A stretch of 64,000 nt of DNA, from positions 1,280,775 through 1,344,774 of the forward strand of contig NZ_OY781091.1 in assembly GCF_963676275.1 (NCBI RefSeq). Reading direction: 5' to 3'. Position 1 is the stretch's first letter. Every line of letters starts with the position of its first letter. Below the pieces are notes generated by a model. The model was given only the letters and a program-made list of their open reading frames with translations. It searched no databases and was not told where the DNA came from. This DNA comes from an uncultured Cohaesibacter sp. GTDB taxonomy: Bacteria > Pseudomonadota > Alphaproteobacteria > Rhizobiales > Cohaesibacteraceae. A program made the translations under genes and the position numbers. Positions 18,945-27,068 of the stretch are shown in pieces.

Positions 18945-19328
18945 ATGGCCCTCGATCTTTCTATGCCGGTACTGGTAGTCGATGACTATAAAACCATGAT
19001 CCGCATCATCAAGAACCTGCTCAAGCAGCTTGGTTTTGAAGATGTAGATGATGCTGCTGATGGTACCGAAGCCTTGGCGAAAATGCAGGATCGCCGTTAT
19101 GGTCTCGTGATTTCCGACTGGAACATGGAGCCGATGACCGGCTACGAGCTTCTCAAACAGGTCCGTGCGAGCGATAGCCTGTCCAAGACACCATTCATCA
19201 TGGTGACCGCCGAATCCAAAACGGAAAACGTGATTGCCGCCAAGAAGGCTGGTGTGAACAACTACATCGTGAAGCCTTTCAACGCAGCCACCCTGAAAAC
19301 CAAGATCGACGCCGTCTTTGATAGCTAA
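18945..19328 (+). CDS. cheY: Single-domain response regulator CheY
   Basis: A 127-residue stand-alone receiver domain. Acidic pocket VVDDY (~12-13), phospho-acceptor Asp in VISDWNM (~58), switch Thr in MVTAES (~87) and Lys in IVKPF (~109) are all present, so it should be phosphorylated and signal to the flagellar switch. There is no output domain. GGAGT precedes the ATG. cheZ follows on the same strand 372 bases later. No cheA, cheW or receptor operon adjoins, so the pair sits apart from the main chemotaxis cluster. Confidence 0.95.
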   Translation: MALDLSMPVLVVDDYKTMIRIIKNLLKQLGFEDVDDAADGTEALAKMQDRRYGLVISDWNMEPMTGYELLKQVRASDSLSKTPFIMVTAESKTENVIAAKKAGVNNYIVKPFNAATLKTKIDAVFDS

Positions 19329-19700
19329 GTTGATCCTCCTCTTCTCTTCCGCCTTATAGAAGGGAAGATCCTTAACAAGATCATGATTGTTTGGTTGGGC
19401 CGAGACGCCGGGCCCTAAAGCCCGGCACTCTCACCGATCAAATCAAGGCCTTCGACAATGCATCGTTTGAGTGGCCATCAAGATCCTCCCCTTTCGCTTT
19501 TGCAATTCGGGGAAAACGCCGCAGGCCTCCTCGGATGCCCCAAGCGGCGCAACGGTGGCGTCTACCGAAAAATCTCGCCTTTGACGGGACATAAAAATGA
19601 TAGGCGCTTTGGGCGATAACGTCGCAGAAACAAATAGAAATATTTTCGCGCTCCGTTCAGCCCGAAATAACTTACAAACCAGCCTCAAGGGGATGTTGAA
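19329..19700 (+). other. cheY-cheZ intergenic region
   Basis: 372 bases without a gene. A perfect 7-bp GC hairpin (GCCGGGC / GCCCGGC, 19407-19426) has no U-run. The last ~100 bases are AT-rich and may carry a promoter for cheZ. Confidence 0.4.
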
Positions 19701-20441
19701 ATGGCAGCAGAAGTAAAACAACTCAGTGCAGACAAAATAGCACAACTGGTTGCTTTTCTTGAACAGAGCAAGGGAGAAGAAATCTCTCTGAATGATATCA
19801 TGTCTCTGGCAGAGGTCATGGCCGGTAGCCTTGATTCCTATCTTCAGGCATTTGACAAATCGCTCTATCAGGAATTCACGGCCATTGCCCACGAAATTTC
19901 CTCCATGAAAAGCGAGATTGCAGCGCTGCGCCCATCACAGATGCGCCACGACGCCATCCCTGATGCCGGACGGGAGCTGGACGCGGTTGTTGAAGCCACG
20001 GAAAATGCAACCAATATCATCATGACCTCCGCCGAGGACATCATGGGCGCTGACCCCAGCGACGCCGATGCCTATCAGGCTTTGGTCAATGACAAGGTTA
20101 TCGAGATTTTTGAGGCCTGCTCCTTTCAGGACATCACCGGCCAGCGTATTTCCAAGGTCGTGCATGCTCTCAACGTGATTGACAAGCGTGTAACCACCTT
20201 TATCGAACGCATGAAAATGCAGGATATCGAGGATGCCGTGCATGAGGAGAGCGAGGAAGATCGCCGCAAGCGCGAGTTGATCCTTCATGGCCCACAGCAT
20301 GCTGGCGAAGGTGTCCAGCAGGATGAAGTTGATGCCATGCTCGCCGATCTTGATTTCAGCAACAAGAAGCTGAATGAGGGCAAAAAGTCGGATGAGGAAA
20401 AGGGCAGCAATCAGGACGATATCGACGCATTGTTCGGCTGA
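19701..20441 (+). CDS. cheZ: CheZ-family CheY-P phosphatase
   Basis: A 246-residue CheZ homologue. Long helices lead to the active-site segment CSFQDITGQRISKVV (~residues 138-152), where the glutamine corresponds to the catalytic Gln that helps hydrolyse CheY-phosphate. The C-terminal part is a charged linker carrying two CheY-binding-like peptides: QQDEVDAMLADLDF (~209-222) and the exact C-terminus NQDDIDALFG. E. coli CheZ has only one such terminal helix. AAGGGGATG precedes the start. A strong terminator follows, so cheZ ends the unit. Confidence 0.93.
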   Translation: MAAEVKQLSADKIAQLVAFLEQSKGEEISLNDIMSLAEVMAGSLDSYLQAFDKSLYQEFTAIAHEISSMKSEIAALRPSQMRHDAIPDAGRELDAVVEATENATNIIMTSAEDIMGADPSDADAYQALVNDKVIEIFEACSFQDITGQRISKVVHALNVIDKRVTTFIERMKMQDIEDAVHEESEEDRRKRELILHGPQHAGEGVQQDEVDAMLADLDFSNKKLNEGKKSDEEKGSNQDDIDALFG

Positions 20442-20484
20442 TGATCAGCGCAACATCTTTCACGTCATGATCCCAAGACATGAC

Positions 20485-20511
20485 AAGCCGGGCAACTGCC
20501 CGGCTTTTTTA
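20485..20511 (+). terminator. Terminator of cheZ
   Basis: The stem AAGCCGGGCA / TGCCCGGCTT, with a minimal loop, is followed by six T residues, 44 bases after the cheZ stop. Confidence 0.92.
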
Positions 20512-20527
20512 TTGGGGTGGGCGTCTG

Positions 20528-21064
20528 TCAGGGGCAGACATTCACTGCAGCCAGATAGTTTTCTTTGCAAAGCCGGGTAACAAAACGTTCGACTTTCTCC
20601 GCTCTGGCGCAGGAATATTCCTTTTCCCTTCCGATGGTTTCAAATCCGAATTTTCTTTGAATGGCCATCGAGCGGGGATTGTCTATATGGACGCCACTTC
20701 GGATCATTGCTTCGGTTTTGCTGAAGTGGAAATCGAGCAAGGCTCGAACCGCTTCGCTGCAATATCCATTGCCCCAATAGGGTCTCCCGATCCAATAGCC
20801 CAATTCTTCTTCGAGAGAAATATTGCCGACCACGCCGTGGGTGGCATCTTCGATCACAAACACCAGCAGCGGCGCCTTGCTCGCAATCGGGCGTCTGAGC
20901 CAGGCCTTTGCGTCTGCAAGTGTATAGGGATGGGGGACGGGAGTGAGATATTTTGATGTCTCGAAGTCATTCAGCATGGAAGCGATGCGGTCGGCATCTT
21001 CCCGGCGCGGTCTGCGCAAAAGCAGGCGTTTGGTTTCTATGCGCGTTTCGATATTCGGTTTCAT
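20528..21064 (-). CDS. GNAT-family N-acetyltransferase (RimJ-like)
   Basis: A 178-residue acetyltransferase of the RimJ/RimL type. It starts with ETKRLLLRRPRREDADRIASML and has the acetyl-CoA loop in LGYWIGRPYWGNGYCSEAVRALLDFHF (~88-114), followed by SGVHIDNPRSMAIQRKFGF. It probably acetylates protein N-termini or small amines. It is downstream of the ETF-QO repeat region on the same strand and convergent with cheZ. Confidence 0.9.
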   Translation of the reverse strand: MKPNIETRIETKRLLLRRPRREDADRIASMLNDFETSKYLTPVPHPYTLADAKAWLRRPIASKAPLLVFVIEDATHGVVGNISLEEELGYWIGRPYWGNGYCSEAVRALLDFHFSKTEAMIRSGVHIDNPRSMAIQRKFGFETIGREKEYSCARAEKVERFVTRLCKENYLAAVNVCP

Positions 21065-21233
21065 TCGGCGATCTCGGAAGGGCTTCTGATCAAGAGGTGG
21101 CCAAATGCAGCGTGCAAATAAAAGCCGGTGTTGCCTGTCGGCTGTTTGGCTGAAATATGATCGTTATTCCAGATATTTAAACAATCTGCCTGATCAGTCA
21201 ATCGCCACCATTCAAGGCATCATCCAGAAAGGT

Positions 21234-21327
21234 CATGCGGGAGCCCCGCATGACAAGCCTATCGTGGAGAACAGATGGACCGTTACATGTTGGGGTAGGA
21301 CGGCCCACCGCCACCTTCCGGGACGGT
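21234..21327. repeat. Direct repeat unit 1 (copy C of ETF-QO tail)
   Basis: About 94 bases repeated at 21340-21433 with only a few mismatches, a step of 106 bases. It begins with the hairpin CATGCGGG-AGC-CCCGCATG and includes 42 bases (21285-21326) matching the end of the ETF-QO gene, through its stop codon. Confidence 0.88.
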
Positions 21328-21332
21328 CAGCA

Positions 21333-21369
21333 GATAGGCCATGCGGGAGCCCCGCATGACAAGCCTATC
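21333..21369. repeat. Palindromic element H1
   Basis: Outer arms GATAGGC / GCCTATC enclose the inner hairpin CATGCGGG-AGC-CCCGCATG, with 0 bases on one side and 4 (ACAA) on the other. A second copy at ~21228-21262 has a decayed left outer arm. It resembles the small palindromic repeats scattered in alphaproteobacterial genomes. Confidence 0.7.
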
Positions 21370-21433
21370 GTGGAGAAAACATGGACCGTTACATGTTGGG
21401 GTAGGACGGCCCACCGCCGCCCTCGGGGACGGT
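21340..21433. repeat. Direct repeat unit 2
   Basis: This is the second copy of the 94-base unit. Its right part overlaps copy B of the ETF-QO tail, which is longer here and continues to 21468. Confidence 0.88.
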
Positions 21434-21468
21434 CCATGTGATATTGCCGTTCGGATCCTTGATGTCAC
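21391..21468 (-). pseudogene. Copy B: duplicated 3' end of ETF-QO
   Basis: 78 bases match the true gene end (21535-21612) with six mismatches. Read on the minus strand they encode the last ~25 residues of ETF-QO, ending [10 protein letters not shown] and a TAA at 21389-21391. There is no start or upstream coding sequence, so it is a gene fragment. Its match to the gene stops three bases before palindrome H2. Confidence 0.85.
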
Positions 21469-21470
21469 CA

Positions 21471-21510
21471 GATAAGCCTCGCGCGATATATCGCGCGAGA
21501 TCAGCTTATC
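21471..21510. repeat. Palindromic element H2
   Basis: Outer arms GATAAGC / GCTTATC enclose the perfect 20-base palindrome TCGCGCGATATATCGCGCGA, with 1 base on one side and 5 on the other. The outer arms and asymmetry match H1; the core differs. It lies 23 bases past the ETF-QO stop and could act as its terminator hairpin, although no U-run follows directly. Confidence 0.7.
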
Positions 21511-21532
21511 GAGGCAAAAAACTGTGACATGC

Positions 21533-23224
21533 TCACATGTTTGGATATGTCGGCCCACCGCCGCCCTCGGGGACGGTCCATGTTATGTTGCCGTTCGGAT
21601 CCTTGATGTCACAGGTCTTGCAATGGACGCAGTTGGCGGCATTGATGACATAGGCGGGCTCTTCGCCGCTTTCATCCCATTCATAAACAGCCGCCGGGCA
21701 GAAGCGCTGGGAAAGACCGGCATAGACATCATGCTCGGAGCTTTTCTGCAAGGCTTCGTCGGCAACAACCAGATGGCAGGGCTGATCCTCCTCATGGTTG
21801 GCACCGGACAGATAGACGGAGCTGAGGCGATCAAAGGTCACTTGGCCATCTGGCTTTGGATATTCGATCGGTTTGCACTGGCTGGCCGGCAATGTTGACT
21901 TGGCGTCCGATTTGCCATGCTTTTGCGTGCCAAAGAAGGAGAAGCCGAACAGGCTATTGGTCCACATGTCCAGTCCGCCTAGGCCAACACCAAGCAACAG
22001 GCCGAATTTGGCCCAGAGCGGTTTGACGTTGCGAACCTTGAACAGATCCTTGCCGATCGGGCCCTTGCGCCAGCCTTCCTCAAAGGCAACCAGTTCGTCA
22101 TTGGCGCGCCCTTCGCCAAGGGCGTCGACGACGGCATTGGCGGCAAACAGACCTGAATCCATGGCATTGTGAATGCCCTTGATGCGGGGCACATTGACAA
22201 AACCGGCCGCGCAACCAATCAGCGCACCGCCGGGGAAGGTGAGGCGTGGCACCGACTGATAGCCGCCCTCGGCAATGCAGCGAGCTCCATAGGAAATGCG
22301 CTTGCCACCTTCAAACAGCGGCTTGACAACCGGATGGGTCTTGAAGCGCTGGAATTCCTCGAAGGGCGAGAGATAGGGATTCTTGTAGTTGAGATAGACC
22401 ACCAGTCCCACAGCCACCTGATTGCCTTCCATGTGATAGAGGAAGGAGCCGCCACCGGTCGAACTGTCCAGCGGCCAGCCAAAGCTGTGTTCGATCAGTC
22501 CGACCTGATGCTTGGCGGGATCAACTTCCCAGATTTCCTTGATGCCGATACCGAATTTCGGTATGTCGCAATCCTTGTCGAGCGCATATTTGGCAATCAG
22601 CTGCTTGGCCAGTGAACCGCGCACGCCTTCGCTGATCAGGGTATATTTGCCCAACAGTTCCATGCCGCGCATATAGGTGTCCTTGGGCTGACCATCCTTG
22701 CCAACGCCCATGTCACCCGTTGCCACGCCGCGCAAGGCGCCATTTTCATCATAGAGCAATTCGGCAGCGGCAAATCCGGGATAGATTTCCACGCCCAGCG
22801 CTTCGGCCTTTTCAGCCAGCCAGCGGCAAAGATTGCCAAGGGAAATGATATAGTTGCCATCATTATGCATCAGTGGAGGCATGATGAAACCGGGCAGACT
22901 GATTGCGCCTGCCGGTCCGAGCAGGCGGAACTTGTCCTTTTTCACTGCCACTTTCACCGGGCAGCTGTCATCTTCTCTCCAGTCTGGAACGAGACGGTCG
23001 AGCGCCACCGGATCGATCACGGCTCCGGAAAGAATATGCGCGCCCACTTCCGAGCCCTTTTCCAGAACCACCACAGAAATTTCTTCATTCTTTTCGGCGG
23101 CTTGCTGCATGATGCGAATGGCGGCAGACAGCCCTGCAGGCCCTGCACCAACGATCACTACATCGAATTCCATGCTTTCGCGTTCAGGAAGTTCGCTTGC
23201 CGCGGTTCCCATTGACTCTGTCAT
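21533..23224 (-). CDS. Electron transfer flavoprotein-ubiquinone oxidoreductase
   Basis: A 563-residue membrane-associated flavoprotein that passes electrons from ETF to ubiquinone, connecting acyl-CoA and amino-acid dehydrogenases to respiration. The FAD-binding GxGxxG is VVIVGAGPAGLSAAIRI (~residue 25). The C-terminal [4Fe-4S] cysteines are CPAAVYEW and [19 protein letters not shown] (~508-545). It ends GGGGPTYPNM, the family's usual terminus. AAAAGGA before the ATG supports the start. Its last ~78 bases recur as partial copies just downstream. It is divergent from the UDG gene with ~100 bases between. Confidence 0.96.
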   Translation of the reverse strand: MTESMGTAASELPERESMEFDVVIVGAGPAGLSAAIRIMQQAAEKNEEISVVVLEKGSEVGAHILSGAVIDPVALDRLVPDWREDDSCPVKVAVKKDKFRLLGPAGAISLPGFIMPPLMHNDGNYIISLGNLCRWLAEKAEALGVEIYPGFAAAELLYDENGALRGVATGDMGVGKDGQPKDTYMRGMELLGKYTLISEGVRGSLAKQLIAKYALDKDCDIPKFGIGIKEIWEVDPAKHQVGLIEHSFGWPLDSSTGGGSFLYHMEGNQVAVGLVVYLNYKNPYLSPFEEFQRFKTHPVVKPLFEGGKRISYGARCIAEGGYQSVPRLTFPGGALIGCAAGFVNVPRIKGIHNAMDSGLFAANAVVDALGEGRANDELVAFEEGWRKGPIGKDLFKVRNVKPLWAKFGLLLGVGLGGLDMWTNSLFGFSFFGTQKHGKSDAKSTLPASQCKPIEYPKPDGQVTFDRLSSVYLSGANHEEDQPCHLVVADEALQKSSEHDVYAGLSQRFCPAAVYEWDESGEEPAYVINAANCVHCKTCDIKDPNGNITWTVPEGGGGPTYPNM

Positions 23225-23327
23225 GTGAAGGTCCTTTTCATTATCCGGTCGAAAGGCTTTCTATCGACACTTATTGCAGTTGGCCCTATAAGGAGTACCA
23301 TTAGCGGAAAAAGAAGCCCGAATCCAA

Positions 23328-24275
23328 GTGTTCAATATGCATAACGTGGTGACAACAGCTCATGATCTGAAAGCCCTCCTCGACTGGTACGAGGCGATGG
23401 GCGCGGATTGTGCTATTGATGCTGCGCCGCAAGATCGCTTCGCCGAAAGTCAACGGCAGGCGCAATCGCGCCAAATGGCGCGTACAGCGACGGTTTCGCA
23501 GGAAAACAGGCCTTCCTCCCCTCAAAGTCCTGCCAACAGACCTACGCCAGCTGTGCCGCCTAATCAATCCCATCCTTCGTTCAATGCTGCATCGCACAAT
23601 GCTGCTGCAGCTGGAAGTGGAGCCGGGGCAGGGGCGGGATTGCCCACAACAGCGCATGGGGCTGTTGAAGATGCCCGTGCCGCAGCGCTGAGGGCAACCA
23701 GTCTGGACCAGTTGCGCCAGACGCTGATGGCCTTTGACGGCTGCAGCCTGAAATTTTCCGCCAAGAATCTTGTCTTCGGGGACGGCAATCCGAATGCTGA
23801 TGTGATGTTCATCGGGGAAGCTCCCGGGCGGGACGAGGATTTGCAAGGGGTGCCATTTGTCGGCCGGGCAGGGCAACTGCTCGACAAGATGATGGCCGCG
23901 ATCAGGCTGGATCGCTCCAACAGCTATATCACCAATATCCTGCCCTGGCGCCCGCCGGGCAACCGCAAGCCAAGTCTTGATGAGCAAGCGCTCATGCAGC
24001 CTTTCATCCATCGCCATATCGAATTGGTCAATCCAAAGCTGCTGGTTCTTCTGGGCGGTACATCGGCCCAGCAACTGCTTGACAGCAAGGATGGCATCAT
24101 GCGTCTGCGAGGCCGTTGGCGCAGCTATTCCATTGGCGGGCAGGATTTGCCCCAGCGCGACATTCCGGCCATGGCCACCCTGCACCCGGCCTTTCTGTTG
24201 CGCACGCCTGCGCAGAAAAGATCTGCTTGGCAAGACCTATTGGAAGTGGCCGCAAAGCTCGACGCGCTTCGTTGA
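23328..24275 (+). CDS. Family-4-like uracil-DNA glycosylase without Fe-S cysteines
   Basis: A 315-residue UDG. Catalytic motif A is [26 protein letters not shown] (~162-187), and motif B is TLHPAFLL near the C-terminus. The N-terminal ~110 residues are a Pro/Ala/Gln-rich linker not found in thermophile enzymes. Family-4 UDGs normally bind a [4Fe-4S] cluster through four cysteines; this protein has only two in total (one in the N-terminal region, one in FDGCSLKF). The positions of the later ligands are Trp (LPWRPPGN) and Met (ALMQPF). It probably still removes uracil but cannot hold the classical cluster. The start (GTG at 23328 or ATG at 23337) is uncertain because no clear ribosome site is seen. 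Confidence 0.87.
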   Translation: MFNMHNVVTTAHDLKALLDWYEAMGADCAIDAAPQDRFAESQRQAQSRQMARTATVSQENRPSSPQSPANRPTPAVPPNQSHPSFNAASHNAAAAGSGAGAGAGLPTTAHGAVEDARAAALRATSLDQLRQTLMAFDGCSLKFSAKNLVFGDGNPNADVMFIGEAPGRDEDLQGVPFVGRAGQLLDKMMAAIRLDRSNSYITNILPWRPPGNRKPSLDEQALMQPFIHRHIELVNPKLLVLLGGTSAQQLLDSKDGIMRLRGRWRSYSIGGQDLPQRDIPAMATLHPAFLLRTPAQKRSAWQDLLEVAAKLDALR

Positions 24276-24356
24276 CGGTTTGACGCCTCAAGTCTGCCAA
24301 TACTGGATAAAAGGTTGAGTATTTTATTGCTTCACAATTTCTGATATCGTGATGCG

Positions 24357-24602
24357 ATGACCAACTTAATAAAGATTTCCATCGTTGTTTTGGTGTTTTG
24401 GGTGACATTGCCGAGCGCGCATGCGCAGAGTTGCTCATCCAAAAAGAGTTGTGCCAAAATGAAAAGCTGTAAAGAGGCTGCCTATTATTTGAATGTCTGC
24501 GGTCACAAAGAACGGGACCGGGACAATGATGGCATTCCTTGTGAAAAGCTGTGCGGCAAAAGCATGAAACAATATAAGGAAAGGCTGGCCGCAGGAAAAT
24601 AG
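24357..24602 (+). CDS. Small secreted excalibur-domain protein
   Basis: An 81-residue protein with a cleavable signal peptide (cut after SAHA, ~23). The mature part is a single excalibur calcium-binding motif: CKEAAYYLNVCG followed by the EF-loop-like DRDNDGIPCEKLC. Six cysteines in the mature part could form three disulfides. The domain usually occurs in extracellular nucleases and wall proteins; here it stands alone. A shared terminator lies 30 bases downstream. Function unknown. Confidence 0.85.
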   Translation: MTNLIKISIVVLVFWVTLPSAHAQSCSSKKSCAKMKSCKEAAYYLNVCGHKERDRDNDGIPCEKLCGKSMKQYKERLAAGK

Positions 24603-24631
24603 CCCTTTGGCTCTCGACCTCTATGCAAAGC

Positions 24632-24668
24632 AAAAGGCCGCGCGGACAATGTCCGGCGCGGCCCTTTT
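24632..24668. terminator. Bidirectional terminator
   Basis: A long GC-rich stem (AAAAGGCCGCGC / GCGCGGCCCTTTT, nearly perfect, around GGACAATGTCC) has T-runs on both strands. It serves the excalibur gene and the convergent chemoreceptor gene. Confidence 0.85.
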
Positions 24669-24688
24669 CATCTTCAGCTTGTGAAGGC

Positions 24689-26674
24689 CTAGGCGGCAGC
24701 CACATCTTCGAGAAACTGGTTGACGAGCTTCTGCAATTCGTCGGTCTGGGTGAGCATCTCATGGGAGACGGTCAACACGGCCTGAGCGGATTTCAGGTTG
24801 GCGCTCGCAGCTTCAGCCACGCTGCCGATATTTTCCGAGATATTGGCGGCTCCGACAGCTGCACGCTGAACATTTTCGCTAATATTCTCGGTGGCGCTGC
24901 CCTGTTCTTCCACCGCCGCAGCGATCATGTTGGAGGTCGAGCCGACTTCCGTCATGGTGTGGGTAATGGCGCGAATTGCCTCCACTGCTTCGTCGGTTTC
25001 GGTCTGAATGGCGGAAATCTGGCCAGAAATCTCTTCTGTTGCCTTTGAGGTCTGGTTGGCCAGTTCCTTGACTTCGGCAGCCACCACGGCGAAGCCGCGT
25101 CCGGCGTCTCCCGCCCGGGCAGCCTCGATGGTGGCGTTGAGAGCCAGAAGGTTGGTCTGTTCGGCGATATTCTGGATCATCGTCACCACTTCGCCGACCT
25201 GCTGGGCTGCATTGGCCAGACTGGAAATCTTCTGGTCGGCAGCCGTTGCCGTATTGACTGCTTTCTGAATAACGGAGGAAGAGCTTTCTGTCTGGCGACC
25301 GATTTCGCCGATCGAAGCGGAGAGCTCTTCGGCTGCGGCTGCAACGGCCTGGAAGTGATCCTGAGCTTCATTGGAAGAGCGTTCCACCGTATCGGCCTGT
25401 GTCGAGGTCTGGGTTGAATTGGCCGAAAGGGTGCTGGCGATTTCTTCCATGCCCTTGCTCTTGGTGGCCACAGCCTCCATCGACTGCCGCGCCAGTGTGC
25501 GGAACTGTTCGATCAGTGCTTCCATGCGGCTCTGGCGATGCAGACGGGCTTCCTGCTCCCGTTCGGTCTCGCTCTTCAGGCGCTCACGTTCGATGGCATT
25601 GCTGCGGAAGACTTCCACGGCCTTGGCAATGTCGCCGATTTCATTGCGAACATCTGCATAAGGGATGCTGGAATGATGATCGCCGCTGGCCAGATTGTTC
25701 ATGGCATTGATGATATTGCGAATTGGCTTGACGATGCTGCGGCCCAGAAAGAAAGACAACAGCAGGGTCAGAATAACAGAGCCGAACAGGGTTGAAACAA
25801 AGATCAGCGTGACCTGCTTGTCAATCTGGCTCAGCTTCTGCTCAGCAAGTTCACTGCTGTCATTCGCCATTTCGCGAATGGAAGCAAACTTGAAAGACAT
25901 GGTGTTATAGTAGGAATTCATCTCCGCAGACATTCTGAAGAGCTCGTTCTTGGCTTCCTGGATCTTGTTGATGGTATCCATATAGCCCGAGACATTCTCC
26001 GTGATGGCTTTGCGTTCTTCCGCAGTCATCATCGCAGTGGAAAGTGTTCTCGCCATTTCTTCCCGCTTGTCCTGCAGGGTAGCAAGAATGTCCGCTGCGG
26101 AAGTTTGCAGGAATTGCTTTTCCAGAATGCGCATTTGCAGCTGCATCACCATCAGCTTCTGATTGCCGCTCTTCTGGATAATGTCATCAACATCGGTGGC
26201 GATCGTGTTCAGATCGCCCATCATGCCGTTATATTCAGACAGTCCGATCTCTTTTTTCTTCTCAACAATCTTGTGAAAGCTCGTCTGATCATCCGATAGA
26301 GCCTGACGCAACTCCGCGACAGACTGCTTTGTCGCGCCGCTGACATCGACATTGTCGATTTCTTCGAGCAGGTTGACGGCATCTTCATAGGCAAGATCGA
26401 AGCGCACGGCGAATTTGCGGTCATTGACGGTCAGAAACGAGGTGGCGTTGGAGCGCATATTCAAAACGGAAAGGTTGACCTGTTGCACAATATCCTTGAT
26501 GGAGTTTGCAATTTCACCTTCCTTGATCGCCGCAGTGCGCATATTCGAGCCCAGATAATTGGTTGTACCAAGAATGGTCAGGCCCAAAAGGCAGACAACG
26601 GTCAGGACTACGATGCGATGAGAAATTTTCAGATTTTGAGTGAACTTAAGAATCCGTCTGGACTTCATAAACAT
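24689..26674 (-). CDS. Methyl-accepting chemotaxis protein
   Basis: A ~661-residue transmembrane chemoreceptor. TM1 ([16 protein letters not shown]) is near the N-terminus. A ~250-residue all-helical periplasmic region of the long bundle type follows, then TM2 ([22 protein letters not shown]), a HAMP segment ([20 protein letters not shown]) and the signalling domain with the invariant hairpin tip [32 protein letters not shown]. No C-terminal CheR-binding pentapeptide is present (ends FLEDVAAA). The ATG at 26674 or 26668 is the start; a TTG further upstream is unlikely. The ligand is unknown. Confidence 0.93.
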   Translation of the reverse strand: MFMKSRRILKFTQNLKISHRIVVLTVVCLLGLTILGTTNYLGSNMRTAAIKEGEIANSIKDIVQQVNLSVLNMRSNATSFLTVNDRKFAVRFDLAYEDAVNLLEEIDNVDVSGATKQSVAELRQALSDDQTSFHKIVEKKKEIGLSEYNGMMGDLNTIATDVDDIIQKSGNQKLMVMQLQMRILEKQFLQTSAADILATLQDKREEMARTLSTAMMTAEERKAITENVSGYMDTINKIQEAKNELFRMSAEMNSYYNTMSFKFASIREMANDSSELAEQKLSQIDKQVTLIFVSTLFGSVILTLLLSFFLGRSIVKPIRNIINAMNNLASGDHHSSIPYADVRNEIGDIAKAVEVFRSNAIERERLKSETEREQEARLHRQSRMEALIEQFRTLARQSMEAVATKSKGMEEIASTLSANSTQTSTQADTVERSSNEAQDHFQAVAAAAEELSASIGEIGRQTESSSSVIQKAVNTATAADQKISSLANAAQQVGEVVTMIQNIAEQTNLLALNATIEAARAGDAGRGFAVVAAEVKELANQTSKATEEISGQISAIQTETDEAVEAIRAITHTMTEVGSTSNMIAAAVEEQGSATENISENVQRAAVGAANISENIGSVAEAASANLKSAQAVLTVSHEMLTQTDELQKLVNQFLEDVAAA

Positions 26675-27068
26675 GGGAACACCGAACAAATGAGAAGATT
26701 TGTGAAGACTGGCTCGGTTGTATTTTGTCAGAAGGATCTAAAAAAATAATTTACGGTTGAGATGATAAAAATCGAATATATTCCCGATTTGGATCAAAAA
26801 TGAAATATAATTTTTGAAAATCATCGGTAAATATACAAATGGTTGAATCGAAATTAGCTGAATTTACGTACAACGTGTGAAATTGCCGCAGAGAGCGAAA
26901 ATATTCATCACCTTGCACTTCGGGGTAACTTTCCAGTTTCTACCGGAAGGGAAGGTGAAATGAAAAAAGCGGATCTGGACAGATCCGCTTTCTACTATTG
27001 GATTTATTTGAGACCAGCCATTCTGGAGGGAGTAATACTCCGCATGCGGCTCTTTGCGTTACCTGCGC
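26675..27068. other. Promoter region of the chemoreceptor gene plus terminator
   Basis: About 390 bases. The left two thirds are strongly AT-rich and presumably contain the chemoreceptor promoter. The right part holds the terminator of the SleB-type gene. No gene is seen. Confidence 0.45.
26963..26991 (-). terminator. Terminator of the cell wall hydrolase gene
   Basis: A perfect 11-bp stem (AAAGCGGATCT / AGATCCGCTTT) around GGAC is followed on the minus strand by TTTTTTC. It is 78 bases past the stop at 27069. Confidence 0.9.

Larger units (their letters stand above)
21065..21532. repeat. Region of ETF-QO 3'-end copies and palindromes
   Basis: 468 bases between the GNAT gene and the ETF-QO stop codon. 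It holds two partial copies of the ETF-QO 3' coding end, a 106-base direct repeat (21234-21327 and 21340-21433) and three hairpins. Each partial copy still encodes [10 protein letters not shown]-stop in the orientation of the gene. The leftmost ~165 bases (to ~21230) are unremarkable. Confidence 0.85.

Noticed and set aside
21234-21433. Possible CRISPR array because of regularly spaced repeats.
   Set aside because: Only two units of ~94 bases, which contain ETF-QO coding sequence; no short repeat/spacer pattern and no cas genes.
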